NCBI GenBank assembly: GCA_030267565.1
Contig: BRXU01000011.1
Location: 1,168,501-1,232,500 of the forward strand
Length of the DNA stretch: 64,000 bases
Direction of reading: 5' to 3'
Source of the DNA: Pleodorina starrii
Taxonomy: Eukaryota > Chlorophyta > Chlorophyceae > Chlamydomonadales > Volvocaceae
Part shown: piece by piece, positions 26,301-38,700 of the stretch
Position numbering within the stretch: position 1 is the first letter of the stretch
Layout of the letters: each line of letters starts with the position of its first letter
Made by a program: the position numbers and the translations under genes
The notes under the pieces: generated by a model
Told to the model about the DNA's origin: nothing
Database searches by the model: none
Seen by the model: the letters and a program-made list of their open reading frames with translations, nothing else

Positions 26301-29300
26301 CCCGCCTCACAAGAGTCACAGCAGGGTGCCGCACGTGTCACACCGGCAATGTCAGCAGTCAGCAGCGCCGCCAAGTACCTTTTCCGAGTCCTGCACCAGC
26401 AGATCCGCCGCCTGGTCGCGCTCCAGGTCGGAATTGTAGCCATCCTCAACCGCCCGCCGCTGCATCTCCAGGTCCACCTGAGGCCGGGAGGAGGGGAACG
26501 GTCACATTGGGAGGCCGGCACGGGCACATTGACAGCGGCAGCGGCAAAGGTGAAGCGCGACCGTGTAAAGGCCCGTAGGCACAACAGCGACGAGGGTGCG
26601 CGGGGCCTCCAACACGGACCTGTTACGACGGTCCCGCGGGACCATCTTTTTTGGGGGTTAGCTTCGCTGGCGGCGCAACACGACCCGCGCTAAGCGACAA
26701 GGTGCCCCATCCGCGCCACGCCGCACACCGTACCTGCCGCTGGTACTCCTCGTACCGCGACCTGTCGTACGCGCCCATCGCGATGCGCTGCTCGTCCGGG
26801 CCGAGCAGCCCCATGTCCGCACGCGAGCTGGCGACGGAGCGGGCGCGCTGCAGGAAGTCGGCGTCGGCGTCACCGCCGCTGCCGTTGCCGTTGCCACGCC
26901 TGCCGCCCCGCGCGTCTCCGATGGGCGTCTGCTCGTGTTGCGGGAGCCTGCGGAACGGCAAGGATGGGGATGGGGAAGGGGGAGCGGCGTCATGGCAGGA
27001 AGGCCCCGGTTGCGCGCTATTCACCAGGGTTGGGAACTCCATCGGCTATTCTCTTTGACCTCCCCCCCAGCGAATCACCGCCTGTACACAAAGTGAATGA
27101 AGCAGAGTGCAGAGTGCACTGCCCAGCTAACCAGCCGCATCGACACGTTTCTTTCGCCGTGTGTGGGGGGCGCCTACGGTACCGGTAGTCGTTGCCCTGT
27201 GGAGGCACACGACCTGCCCCCAACCCAATCCAATCCCGCCCACATTTCTCTCTGCCCCCCTCTAGCTAGATCCGAACCCTCAAGGGCTCCATCCCCCAAC
27301 CCCGCACCTCTCCACGCTGTTGATCATCTCCAGAACCTCGCGCGCCTCATCCGACCCGTGGGCCCCAAAGCCGCCCTGCGAGGCCGGCGGCGCCGACAAC
27401 GGCCGCTGCTGCACCCCACCGCCGCCGCCACCACCGCTGTAATAACCGCCGCCGCCACCTACGTACGACTGCTGCTGCATCGGCGGCGAGTCGTGGTAGC
27501 TGGCCGCGCCGACACTGCCTCCGCCGGGCGACGCCGGCCGGTGGTACACACTGCTGGGGCTGGCACTGGCGCTGGCGGGGCGGAATCGGCCCGGGGAGTG
27601 GCTGGGCGCGGGCGAGGGGCCGAGGTAGCTGGAGCCGCCGGATGGTCCGAAGCTGCCCCCGAGGTCGCGGTGGCTGTAGAAGCCGGAGGGGGACGCGCTG
27701 GCGCTGTAGTAGCCGGGGGGCGAGCGGGAGCGGGAGCGGAGGGGCCGGGGGGAGGGGGAAGGCCCCGGGGAGGCGGAACGGGAGGCGGTGGCGGTCATGA
27801 GGTTGCTGCGGGCGATGGCGTCCAGTGCGCGCTGCTGGACCTACGCCGAGGGAGCGGAGGGAGGGGAGGCAGCGGGCGTGGGGAGTTTGGAGGGGGCGGT
27901 GCGGACGTGGGGGGTAGGAGGGGCGGATGGGTGGGCCCCCGGCTGGAAGGCGGGGGCGGGTCGGCAGACCCCAGAGGTGGACCGTAACTCGGGCGCCGTG
28001 TGCCCTGAACCATACACCGTGCGCTGCGGCACCCTACCACTACGCTGACGCGCTCCATCCAGCGCCTGCGCCTCCATCGCCCGCCAGGCCATGCAGGAGC
28101 CAAGCCAGCCAGCCAGCCTCCCACCTGCCGTGACCCAGCCACCCACCCACCCTCCTACCCACCCACCTGCCGTGTCTGATGCCTCAGCGTCTCCCCCTCC
28201 CGCTCCAGCTCCCGCAGTCGCGACCTGCCCGCATCCCGCACCCGGGCCAGCCGGTCCACGTCCGCCGCCAGCTGCCCCGCGGAGGGCACCGGCCGGGGGG
28301 AGGTGAGGCGGCTGCGGGCCTCAGCCCGCGTGGCCCTGCGCGTGTATTCAAGTGGAATGACAAGCACCCTGGCAGTGGGAGTGGGTTTCGCGCCTCGAGC
28401 AGACGGCGGCATCCGGGGGTGGCTGTTCCTCACAGCCTGTTAGTGGTATAATAAGCGATAAGCGCCTCCTCAATAGGCACCAACGGCCCTCCCGCCTTCC
28501 CCACCGCTACGGTGCCCCTAGTCCCGCTTTGCGCGTACAGCTGGCAAGCCCGTCATGCCTCCGAAGGCAGGCCCCTCCAGCAGTCTGCACATTCCCGTCC
28601 TGCGCCACCCGGCTGCCCGGCACTCCTGCCCTCCCCACTCCCGCCCGTGTCCCGCCGCCCGCTGCTGCTCGTCCGGCCCCGCTGCCTGCCGGCCGCGCCC
28701 TTTCCCCGCGGTCCTGTCGATCCCGGGCGTCCTCACCGCATCTTCTCCTCCTGCAGCTTGCGTCGCTCCGTCTGCGAGGTGCGTTGAGACGAGGAGCCGA
28801 CGAGGACAACAAGATCAAATCAGGATCTGGATCAGCAACGGATGCCGATCACCGTTGGTGATGCGCATACAGTACAAAGGCTCTCCGTTTTCCACCCTCC
28901 CACCCACCCACCTGCAGTGCCCGCTCCTGCGCCGGCGAGCGGATGTAGTGCTGCTCCGCCAGCGCCGGGTGGGCCTCGTCAAAGGAGAAGTAGCGCTGCG
29001 ACAGGGGGACGTGCGCGCCCTGAGAGCGCGGCTGGGAGAAGCGGAAGTCGGGCACTCCCTGCTGCTCGCGATGCTTGCGCAGGCGGTACCTGGCAGGTGG
29101 CGGGGAACGGTGCGGAGGGCAGGGAGGGGGCATCAGCCGAGGGCGAGGGAAAAGGGTAGGGAAGAGGCTAGGGCGGGGACGAATGGAAGCCAAGAACGTG
29201 AAGGGGAAGAGAACTACATAAGGGTCAATGACGGCTGGAGGGTCGATGGTGGGTTCAAGCAGAGTGCGCAAAGTGGGCTTCCGTGCGTTCGCACCGTAAC

Positions 29301-32164
29301 TGAAGACCGGAAATTAGCAGATTACACTGCCCATCCCACCCGCCCGCCTGCCCTCCCGCCCGCAGTACACTGCCGTACTTACTGGTCGTAGAACTGCTCC
29401 GACACGTCCGACGCGCGATTGGTACGGCTGCCGTACCCCGGCGACAGCGAGAAGCCCTCGCTGGGCTGCGGCGGGCCGGGCGAGGGCGAGGGCCGGGGCG
29501 ACAAAGGGGGCGCCCCCTCCGACTGCTGCTGCTGCTGCTGATCGGCTGTGGCGCCCTCCCGAGCGCCGCGGGGGCTCGGCAACGGCGGCATCGCGTCCCG
29601 CCTGACCCCTGGGTCGTTCAGCATGAGTGCCACCCGGGTTGCCTCGTCCTCATCCTCCAGCCTGCACCCGGGTGGATTTCCAATGGCATCGCGGTGTAGG
29701 GGCATGTGTGACGGTGCGAGTGTGTTTTAGCGCGTGTGCATCTGTGTGTGTTTGTGATGGCGAGGGTGACAAGCGGCCAGGGCTGGAGAGCTGATGCAGT
29801 GCAGGGCGGGCCTTGGGAGAGTGACAGCAGTAGCAGCAGCAGCCGTCAGTGTTCACGCCCAGCCTTCTGACCCCCCCCCATTACGCCACAAGCAGCAGGC
29901 ACCACCAGCCCCACTACTCACCGCATATTGGCTATACCGGACGCCGGCGCCCAGGCCGGCGCCCTGCGTCCCGCGCCCGCCGTGCCGCTCGTCCGCCCTG
30001 CAGCGCCCCAGGTGCCCCCCGTCGCCCGGGAGCCCGACGGCCCCCGAGGAGAGGGGGACACCCCGGTGGAGGCGGACCGCCCTGGCCGGACCCCGGCACC
30101 ACCGCCGCGCGGCGATGGCGGCGTCAACGCCGAACCCGCCGGGCGGCCCGAGATCTTCGCGCCAAGGCCGCGCCGCGGCGTCGCCGCCGCGCCGGCGGCT
30201 GCTGCAGCGGCTCCGTCGCCGCCGGGGGATGTAATGTCTGAGGCTGACGGGCGGTGCTCGGAGGTGGCTGGGTCGCTGGAGGGCTGCGGACTGGGGCTGG
30301 GGCTGCGCGAGGCCTCTCGGGAGGAAGAGGCGGTGCGGCGGCGGCCGCCTGCTGCGGGGGAAGGAAGGAAGGCAGCCGTTGAAGCAGCGGGAGCAGGCGG
30401 TTTGTGGGCGGCATGTCGTGTGGCCCGGGCCGGCGCCCCACATGCACGCCGAAGCCCAAGCCGCCAGGCCCCACACACCCCTACGTTGCCTCCCGTCTCC
30501 TCAGGAACGCCCACGCCCCGCCTCCCCTATCCTTCCGTTTCACAAAGTCCGTTCACCAGCGCCGCTTCCATTTCTTCGCTGCGTTTTCGTCTTCATTACT
30601 CTTACCCCCCTCCTTACCCGCCGCCTCAGCCGTGCCCGGCCTGCGCACGGGTCCGCTGACCGGCACCCCCGACCGGAACGGCGGCTGCTGGATGGTCGGG
30701 CCCTGGTCGTACGACCGGCGCGGCGGTGTCGTACCGCGGTCCACCGAGGACCTGCAGGGCCGGACAGCAAGCGAGGGGCGAGGGTATGAGCGTGTGTGGA
30801 CGCGGAGGGAGCGTGTAAATCAGCCTAGTCCTGGGTAGGTTAGCTCATGCGAGAGTGCAGTGTGCTGCTGCTCCGAAGTCCCGGCGAGGAGAGCCCTGCC
30901 AGCGCCCTGTCCATTTTCCATTTCGTGCCCTTCCGTGGCCTCGCTCCACCCGCCCGCCCGCCCGCTGCGTGAACGTGCGGGCTACTAAGACCCCCGCCAC
31001 CCACCAACTCACACCGCTGTATCCACCCAACCCCACCCACCCACCCACCCACCCACCGGCCTACCTGGCAGGGGATGACCCGGAGTCGTTCCCGCCGCCG
31101 CTGCGACGGCCATACGCGTACCCGCCGTACGGATGCTGGTGCTGGGAATTTTCAGCGCTCGGTGCGTAGGGGTACTGCGGCGATCCGGCGCCACTGCCGC
31201 TGCCGCCGCTGTCCGCACCTGGGGCGTGCCGCCAGGGAGGAATGCAAACAGCCGGCGGATGCAAATGTAATTGTTGTCGCGGCAGGGGGCGGCAGGAGGC
31301 GGCTGCCCCTTGCACACCCCATATGTAACTGGTCTCGGGCTCTCAGCGCCCGATACGATGTTCGTTTTCGGTTTAGAATGATACTTATGTGCGTAGGTAG
31401 CATTCAAAGCCGGTTCTGCGAAGGACAACGTGAAGGCGGGGGCGGGCGTGGCTTTCTTGTCAGACTGAAGCTTACCCCCCGCCTGGTAGCCGACGCTGGG
31501 CGACGAGTTATAGGAGCCGAGTGGCGGCGAGGGCGCAGGCGAGGGGGGCACGGGGCTGTACGCTCCGGGAGAGGCGCTACCGTGCGAGTGGGGCCCAGCG
31601 CCTGCAGGTGATGATGGCGCACGGAAGGCACGGGGGACACGGGAGGAGGCAGCTGTCAGTGAAAAGGTCAGCGCAGCAGAAGATGGTTGCAGTGAAAAAG
31701 GTTATATCCGGATCACAGTTGCATCTAGTATTAAATGCTGTGATGAGGAGTCACGCTGTCAGCAGCGACCCGCTTACCGGTGCGACGGCCTTGCAATGGC
31801 GAGCTGGCATCTTCCACGAGCAAATCTCGGGCTCTCGGTGCCAACCCCGAGGGAATAGGTCTGTCAAATTCAAAGTAGTCATCGAATTCGGGAGTGGGTC
31901 TTCCGATTATTGTCTCCGCTGGCCCCACAAACTCTCCTCGGGTGCGGCGCTCATCGATAGACTGCGATTGTGTTCAGCGATGTCATAACCACCGCAACTA
32001 ACTTGTGAAATTTCGCCCGTATTGCAGTCTGGGTGACGCTCCCACACGCTGATACAAGGTGCCATGCTTGCTGGGTCCCCGTCGACACTTACTTGCAACG
32101 TCCCCTGCGTCGCCAGCTCATCAGCGCCAAAATGACGAAGAACTGGGTTCCTTCTGCCATACAT
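20320..32164 (-). CDS. FAM161: FAM161-family (UPF0564) centriole/cilium protein, 1454 aa
   Basis: Twenty-eight exons join in frame: 32164-32093, 31961-31778, 31601-31476, 31218-31065, 30751-30618, 30351-29922, 29661-29383, 29089-28912, 28771-28737, 28335-28167, 27840-27308, 26947-26734, 26477-26379, 26034-25996, 25670-25611, 25199-25039, 24579-24432, 24125-23994, 23639-23593, 23371-23230, 22878-22763, 22505-22328, 22170-22126, 21992-21945, 21751-21695, 21415-21282, 21097-20788, 20460-20320. The C-terminal third has the FAM161 layout: EPFHFEERE (about 988-996), FRARPLP (1027-1033), PFSFYYRD (1070-1077) and FRAREVP (1101-1107), separated by charged helices. Animal FAM161A lies in the inner scaffold of centrioles and at the ciliary base; the same role here is inference. 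The N-terminal two thirds are Ser/Pro/Gly-rich. The intron after exon 17 appears to use a GC donor (AAG|GCACGC). Confidence 0.82.
25234..25295. repeat. TATGGG-type hexamer repeat in an intron
   Basis: About ten imperfect units of TATGGG/TATATGGG lie in the intron between exons 15 and 16 of the FAM161-type gene. Confidence 0.8.
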
Positions 32165-33027
32165 TGCGCCCTATTTTGCTTCCTTGCCGATGATACTTTT
32201 GGTCAACAGGACTTGACAGCTAGAAACTACAAGTCCCACAAACCGTAGTAAAGCATGTTGAACCTTTAAATTTAGCCTAAGTGTAGGAATAAGCAAAGAA
32301 GTGCTGAAATTGTGCACTGGAACGCATATCAGATTCACACTATTTAGCATAACTCATGCAATGAACAATACTGTCCGAAACGATCAGTAGATTCATGGAT
32401 ACAAACAAGGATTTATCGTCCCAGCTGTAGGGACATCCCCAAACTGAGCCGCTTAGAGGCTTAGTCAAACCCCTGGTACGGCGGCACGTGGTACGGCATG
32501 CTTCTCGGTGCTCCGTCCACGTCCGCGCACGCCGCAAGATGAATTGCGCATCTGAGACGGTCGCGGCCGTAGCCCAAAGCTGGCAGCGACGGAGACGGCG
32601 GGCAACAGGACGTTCGCGGGAGCGGTGATGGCAGCCGTGGTGACGGCGGGGCCGCCGAACGCAGTGCCGTAATCCGTCCAGCGTTTGAAAGATGGGAATC
32701 CTGGGCAACAATGCTGGTAACGGATCGCCAGTTGCGGAATTTGGGTATCGTTGTGCATCCCCGATCGCCCGTGGGTCTCTTCCGAAATGGGGAACTCAGA
32801 CACACGACGGCTTCGGCCGTGCCCGTTCTATCCTTCACAACCGCCTTTACTTCACAACAACAATGTTTCTCTTCCTTTCAGATGCCAGGGCGCGTAGCTA
32901 TGCTAATGAAGCGTCACCAGGCCGCACCTGACGTGACCTGACTAGCCTCTGTCACGCCAGCTAAGGTTCCGCTGACCAGCTGGCTGATTAGCCGCATGAT
33001 CATGGAGTACCTCGGGTACACGCGGGT
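32165..33027. other. Upstream region of the FAM161-type gene; no gene identified
   Basis: The stretch is lower in GC than the gene. Overlapping minus-strand frames at 32803-32461 give peptides such as DYGTAFGGPAVTTAAITAP, but no start, splice sites or recognisable family support them. The first few hundred bases should hold the promoter. Confidence 0.4.
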
Positions 33028-33118
33028 TTCTTCGTTCACTGAAAGGAGAATGAACGTTCACTGAACCTGCACTGAACGCTCACCGTGAACGTCCAGTGAA
33101 GGTTCACCGCTCAGGCCC
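33028..33118. repeat. Degenerate GAACGTTCACTGAAC repeat cluster, left copy
   Basis: Five to six loosely palindromic units of the type GTTCACTGAAC / GAACGTTCA follow each other. A second cluster with the same units in the same order lies at 40130-40215. Confidence 0.65.
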
Positions 33119-33606
33119 TTGTACTGCAAGCAAAGCGAAATCAACGTCTCTTTGTGCTGTTGAGTGCTTAAGCTTCAATGCTCGTCGCTCCGTACCGGAC
33201 TAACATATTGGGGTCCTGCGACCCGCCGTAGTTCTCGCCCCAAATGTTTTCTGGAGCTAGGTGAGGGGACTCAACCCAAGGTAGCTCGTTTTCGTGCGGG
33301 ACCATGTCTGGCCCAGGTGGGCTTTCCCTTGTCTCGTAGTTTTGGGTTGCGGTGGTGCCTCCCCGTTGTTTTGGACCCCTGCCCCAGGGGTAGAGGGCGG
33401 TCGGAGGCGTTCTTTGGTGTGCAGCTGTAGAGACTCGAGAGCACGCGAGTAGGCTGGCCAGGCGAGGGGTGAGAGCTGGTCTTGGTAGGGGTTTGTTGAG
33501 GTGTGTGACGCCTCTCGCGTGGCTCTCGCTAAGCGCGGCCCGCAGTCGGCTGCACCGCTGAGTTGGTTGGCCAGGGGCCGTGGAGGGTGCCCCTGGCTGG
33601 CGCGAG
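33119..33606. other. Unassigned sequence between two repeats
   Basis: A minus-strand frame ending at 33168 gives non-repetitive peptide (for example PGPDMVPHENELPWVESPHL), but it runs upstream into the minisatellite and has no supported start. It could be a transposon fragment. Nothing else is visible. Confidence 0.3.
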
Positions 33607-33880
33607 TGCGTCACCTGCGTGGCCCGGCCCCTCGCCGCCGTCACCTGCGCGGCCCGGCCCCTCGCCGCCGTCACCGGGGCCGCCCAGCCCCTCTCTGCCG
33701 TCACCGGGGCCGCCCAGCCCCTCCCGCCGTCACCGGGGCCGCCCAGCCTCTCCCTGCCGTCACCGGGGCCGCCCAGCCTCTCGCCGCCGTCGCCGGGGCC
33801 ACCCAGCCGCTCGCCGCCGTCGCCGGGACCGCCCGGCCCCTCGCCGTTGGGCCCCTCGCCGCCGGGGCCGTCGCCGGGGC
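33607..33880. repeat. 30-bp GC-rich minisatellite
   Basis: About nine tandem units of roughly 30 bases contain CTCGCCGCCGTCACC and GGGGCCGCCCAGCC variants. The open frames over it are a consequence of the unit length being a multiple of three. Confidence 0.85.
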
Positions 33881-33940
33881 CCTCCAGATCCCCGTTGATC
33901 GCCCATACCGTATCACAAAAAGCTTATAGATGTTAGCGCC

Positions 33941-34829
33941 ACCTACAAGCGCACCGGTCCCTCATCATGATTCGGCACTCCCGAATTAGTTTCTCTACCG
34001 GCTAGTTCTGCATAAAGTCAACATGGATCTTGACAAGGCGCTCCTGCTTCTCGACAAGCATTGGCCGGCCGTGCATCCTCAGACAATCATATATGGGCGG
34101 GGTGTCGCGGACGGTGTGCTGTATAGCGCGCGAGCTCGAAGAGTGCTATATCACGCACGGCCTTGATGTCCTCTGCTGGTTTGATGCAATCCCGTGCTAC
34201 GCGTAATAGCTCAGAGGATTGCGTGGTCATGTCCACTTATGAAGAGCTGCCTAAGTGATTAAAGTTGCTGGGGCACATATAACGAACCGATACAAGCCAA
34301 AGCAGTTATGTAATTACCTTTTATGTGCGCGGAAACAGCGCTGGAGCATGCATGCCGTACTATTTTCCAAAATAGTACGACCTACAAGCACACCGGTCCC
34401 TGCCGTCCCTCATCATGATTCGGCACTCCCGAATTAGTGTCGCTGCCGGCTAGTTCTGCATAAAGTCAACATGGATCTTGACAAGGCGCTGCTGCTTCTC
34501 GACAAGAATTGGCCGGCCGTGCATCCTCAGACAATCATATATGGGCGGGGTGTCGCGGACGGTGCGCTGTATAGCGCGCGAGCTCGAAGAGTGCTATATC
34601 ACGCACGGCCTTGATGTCCTCTGCTGGTTTGATGCAATCCCGTGCTACGCGTAATAGCTCAGAGGATTGCGTGGTCATGTCCACTTATGAAGAGCTGCCT
34701 AAGTGATTAAAGTTGCTGGGGCACATATAACGAACCGATACAAGCTAAAGCAGTTATGTGAATACCTTTTAAGTGCGCGGAAACAGCGCTGGAGCATGCA
34801 TGCCGTACTATTTTCCAAAATAGTACGAC
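33941..34829. repeat. Two tandem copies of a ~440-bp repeat
   Basis: Copy 1 starts at 33941 and copy 2 at 34380, and they are nearly identical. Copy 1 lacks about six bases (TGCCGT) near its start. A third copy starts at 39934 and is cut off at about 40087. Each of the first two copies holds on the minus strand a 47-codon frame starting MTTQSSELLRVARDCIKPAE (ATG at 34230 and 34678) and, in another frame after a TATACAG acceptor-like site, a tail ending in VKIHVDFMQN. This may be a decayed mobile-element protein; no family is recognised. A palindrome, ACTATTTTCCAAAATAGT, ends each copy. Confidence 0.85.
34822..34829. repeat. 8-bp target-site duplication, left
   Basis: AGTACGAC directly precedes the left inverted repeat of the hAT-like element. 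The same eight bases follow its right end at 39926-39933. Confidence 0.8.
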
Positions 34830-35737
34830 CAGAGCGGAGAGCTAGGCCACAAGGCCTTTCAGGGAAAAATGTCGACAAATACCACGTTCGGCCTTCAAAT
34901 ATAATAGAGGAAAATAATTTATATAAAAGTCGTTATGAGTGTAATAGCTGAATTGGTGTGTATACAAACTTGACCAGCCTCGTTTCGGGCCTCCCTTATG
35001 GTCGTCCCGGTCGCAGCCTAGACCGCCCCAAGCTGCGTCGCGTCGATCAGAGCTTCATTCTATGATAGTTACATACTTAAAGCGATGGCCACCTCACCTG
35101 GGTACGCTCTCCGAGGCGCGGATGCTGGACCATCGCCAGCCGTTCTTACAAACCAAAGCCAACTAAAGTGAACCGCGACGGTCCAGTAGTTGTATATGAT
35201 GTTACCATGAACTTTACCTATTTAGGTCGTCGGGCAAGCTCGGGCAGGTACCCTTTCGGCCACGGCTACGGTAGAGCGGTACCACAGCGCGCGCGCGGCC
35301 ATACCCCGTGCTTCCCCGCTCCTCATCCAGCCACGCGCATACACTGCCACCCGGCTCCCCAAAACGCCACCACCAACTATGGGATCTTTAAGTGATGACC
35401 ACATTTCCCCCTGTATGTATACGGATAAAAAAATGCACAGCGTCTGGTATGCCTACATCGATGTACCTGTTCACACAGGGCGCCCGCGCCTGTGCCCCGC
35501 ATTATCGCGCCTGTAAACTGCCTGTAACGTCACGTTCTGTCCCAAAGAATACAAACACACAAAACCGACATGTGAACAATGGCTCACACAGTCACATCCT
35601 TGCGGTCACATCCGTGCACACTGGCTGGCCAACGCACGTCTGGAGCAGTCGCGGCATAAGTTCAGGCCAACGCTTTTCCGGCGTGGCAGGCTCCAGTCCG
35701 GGAAGTCGGATTGGTGCACGTCGACGCGGTGTGTCCT

Positions 35738-38700
35738 TGTCACGACACACTGCGTCTCTGGCACATCGGGTAGTGCTCCGCGCCCAACCCCCCCACACCA
35801 GAAACCCCGACCTGGGTTTTTCGTGGGATACACCTCACCAGTGGCCGGCCGTATGATTCGAACCCACGCCGCGTACCGCTAGACGGGGTTCCCGCAACTC
35901 CCCCCATATATGACTGAATCTAGCGGCCAAGGACATCTGCAATCGTACTGCAGACTGGTAAAGGTGACTCGAGCTTGTTGGGCAGGCCTGACCGGGCCTT
36001 TCTATCATAGCCGGGCTTAGGGATCCTGCCGTACTTGGATCATGAGCGGCACTCAGCTCCCGCTCAGGCAGTGATCGCCGGAGTGACGGCACTCAGATCC
36101 CGTCTTCCGGAGTAGATTCCGCGGCGGTCCCCCATCCTTGACCGAGGAGGGGTTTCCTGGTGTAGATCGTACAATCCAGGCTTCCGACACGCTGTGTCAA
36201 TTACGCTGTGTGTCGTGACAGCTGTCACGACACACTGCGTCTCTGGCACATCGGGTAGTGCTCCGCGCCCAACCCCCCCACACCAGAAACCCCGAACTGG
36301 GTTTTTCGTGGGGAACACCTCACCAGTGGCCGGCCGTGTGATTCGAACCCACGCCGCGTACCGCTAGACGGGGTTCCCGCAACTCCCCCCATACATGACT
36401 GAATCTAGTGGCCAAGGACATCTGCAATCGTACTGCAGACTGGTAAAGGTGACTCGAGCTTGTTGGGCAGGCCTGACCGGGCCTTTCTATCATAGCCGGG
36501 CTTAGGGATCCTGCCGTACTTGGATCATGAGCGGCACTCAGCTCCCGCTCAGGCAGTGATCGCCGGAGTGACGGCACTCAGATCCCGTCTTCCGGAGTAG
36601 ATTCCGCGGCGTTCCCCCATCCTTGACCGAGGAGGGGTTTCCTGGTGTAGATCATACAATCCAGGCTTTTGACACGCTGTGTCAATTACGCTGTGTGTCG
36701 TGACAGCTGTCACGACACACTGCGTCTCTGGCACATCGGGTAGTGCTCCGCGCCCAATATATGACTGAATCTAGCGGCCAAGGACATCTGCAATCGTACT
36801 GCAGACTGGTAAAGGTGACTCGAGCTTGTTGGGCAGGCCTGACCGGGCCTTTCTATCATAGCCGGGCTTAGGGATCCTGCCGTACTTGGATCATGAGCGG
36901 CACTCAGCTCCCGCTCAGGCAGTGATCGCCGGAGTGACGGCACTCAGATCCCGTCTTCCGGAGTAGATTCCGCGGCGGTCCCCCATCCTTGACCGAGGAG
37001 GGGTTTCCTGGTGTAGATCGTACAATCCAGGCTTTCGACACGCTGTGTCAATTACGCTGTGTGTCGTGACAGCTGTCACGACACACTGCGTCTCTGGCAC
37101 ATCGGGTAGTGCTCCGCGCCCAACCCCCCCACACCAGAAACCCCGACCTGGGTTTTTCGTGGGGAACACCTCACCAGTGGCCGGCCGTGTGATTCGAACC
37201 CACGCCGCGTACCGCTAGACGGGGTTCCCGCAACTCCCCCCATATATGACTGAATCTAGCGGCCAAGGACATCTGCAATCGTACTGCAGACTGGTAAAGG
37301 TGACTCGAGCTTGTTGGGCAGGCCTGACCGGGCCTTTCTATCATAGCCGGGCTTAGGGATCCTGCCGTACTTGGATCATGAGCGGCACTCAGCTCCCGCT
37401 CAGGCAGTGATCGCCGGAGTGACGGCACTCAGATCCCGTCTTCCGGAGTAGATTCCGCGGCGGTCCCCCATCCTTGACCGAGGAGGGGTTTCCTGGTGTA
37501 GATCGTACAATCCAGGCTTTCGACACGCTGTGTCAATTACGCTGTGTGTCGTGACAGCTGTCACGACACACTGCGTCTCTGGCACATCGGGTAGTGCTCC
37601 GCGCCCAACCCCCCCACACCAGAAACCCCGACCTGGGTTTTTCGTGGGGAACACCTCACCAGTGGCCGGCCGTGTGATTCGAACCCACGCCGCGTACCGC
37701 TAGACGGGGTTCCCGCAACTCCCCCCATATATGACTGAATCTAGCGGCCAAGGACATCTGCAATCGTACTGCAGACTGGTAAAGGTGACTCGAGCTTGTT
37801 GGGCAGGCCTGACCGGGCCTTTCTATCATAGCCGGGCTTAGGGATCCTGCCGTACTTGGATCATGAGCGGCACTCAGCTCCCGCTCAGGCAGTGATCGCC
37901 GGAGTGACGGCACTCAGATCCCGTCTTCCGGAGTAGATTCCGCGGCGGTCCCCCATCCTTGACCGAGGAGGGGTTTCCTGGTGTAGATCGTACAATCCAG
38001 GCTTTCGACACGCTGTGTCAATTACGCTGTGTGTCGTGACAGCTGTCACGACACACTGCGTCTCTGGCACATCGGGTAGTGCTCCGCGCCCAACCCCCCC
38101 ACACCAGAAACCCCGAACTGGGTTTTTCGTGGGGAACACCTCACCAGTGGCCGGCCGTGTGATTCGAACCCACGCCGCGTACCGCTAGACGGGGTTCCCG
38201 CAACTCCCCCCATATATGACTGAATCTAGCGGCCAAGGACATCTGCAATCGTACTGCAGACTGGTAAAGGTGACTCGAGCTTGTTGGGCAGGCCTGACCG
38301 GGCCTTTCTATCATAGCCGGGCTTAGGGATCCTGCCGTACTTGGATCATGAGCGGCACTCAGCTCCCGCTCAGGCAGTGATCGCCGGAGTGACGGCACTC
38401 AGATCCCGTCTTCCGGAGTAGATTCCGCGGCGTTCCCCCATCCTTGACCGAGGAGGGGTTTCCTGGTGTAGATCGTACAATCCAGGCTTTCGACACGCTG
38501 TGTCAATTACGCTGTGTGTCGTGACAGCTGTCACGACACACTGCGTCTCTGGCACATCGGGTAGTGCTCCGCGCCCATATATGACTGAATCTAGCGGCCA
38601 AGGACATCTGCAATCGTACTGCAGACTGGTAAAGGTGACTCGAGCTTGTTGGGCAGGCCTGACCGGGCCTTTCTATCATAGCCGGGCTTAGGGATCCTGC

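Noticed and set aside
33168..33936. Overlapping Pro/Ala-rich frames around 33.6-33.9 kb
   Set aside because: They are produced by a 30-bp minisatellite whose unit is a multiple of three.
35842..35932. Functional tRNA gene
   Set aside because: The acceptor stem does not pair, the T stem has mismatches, and no clear anticodon stem is present.
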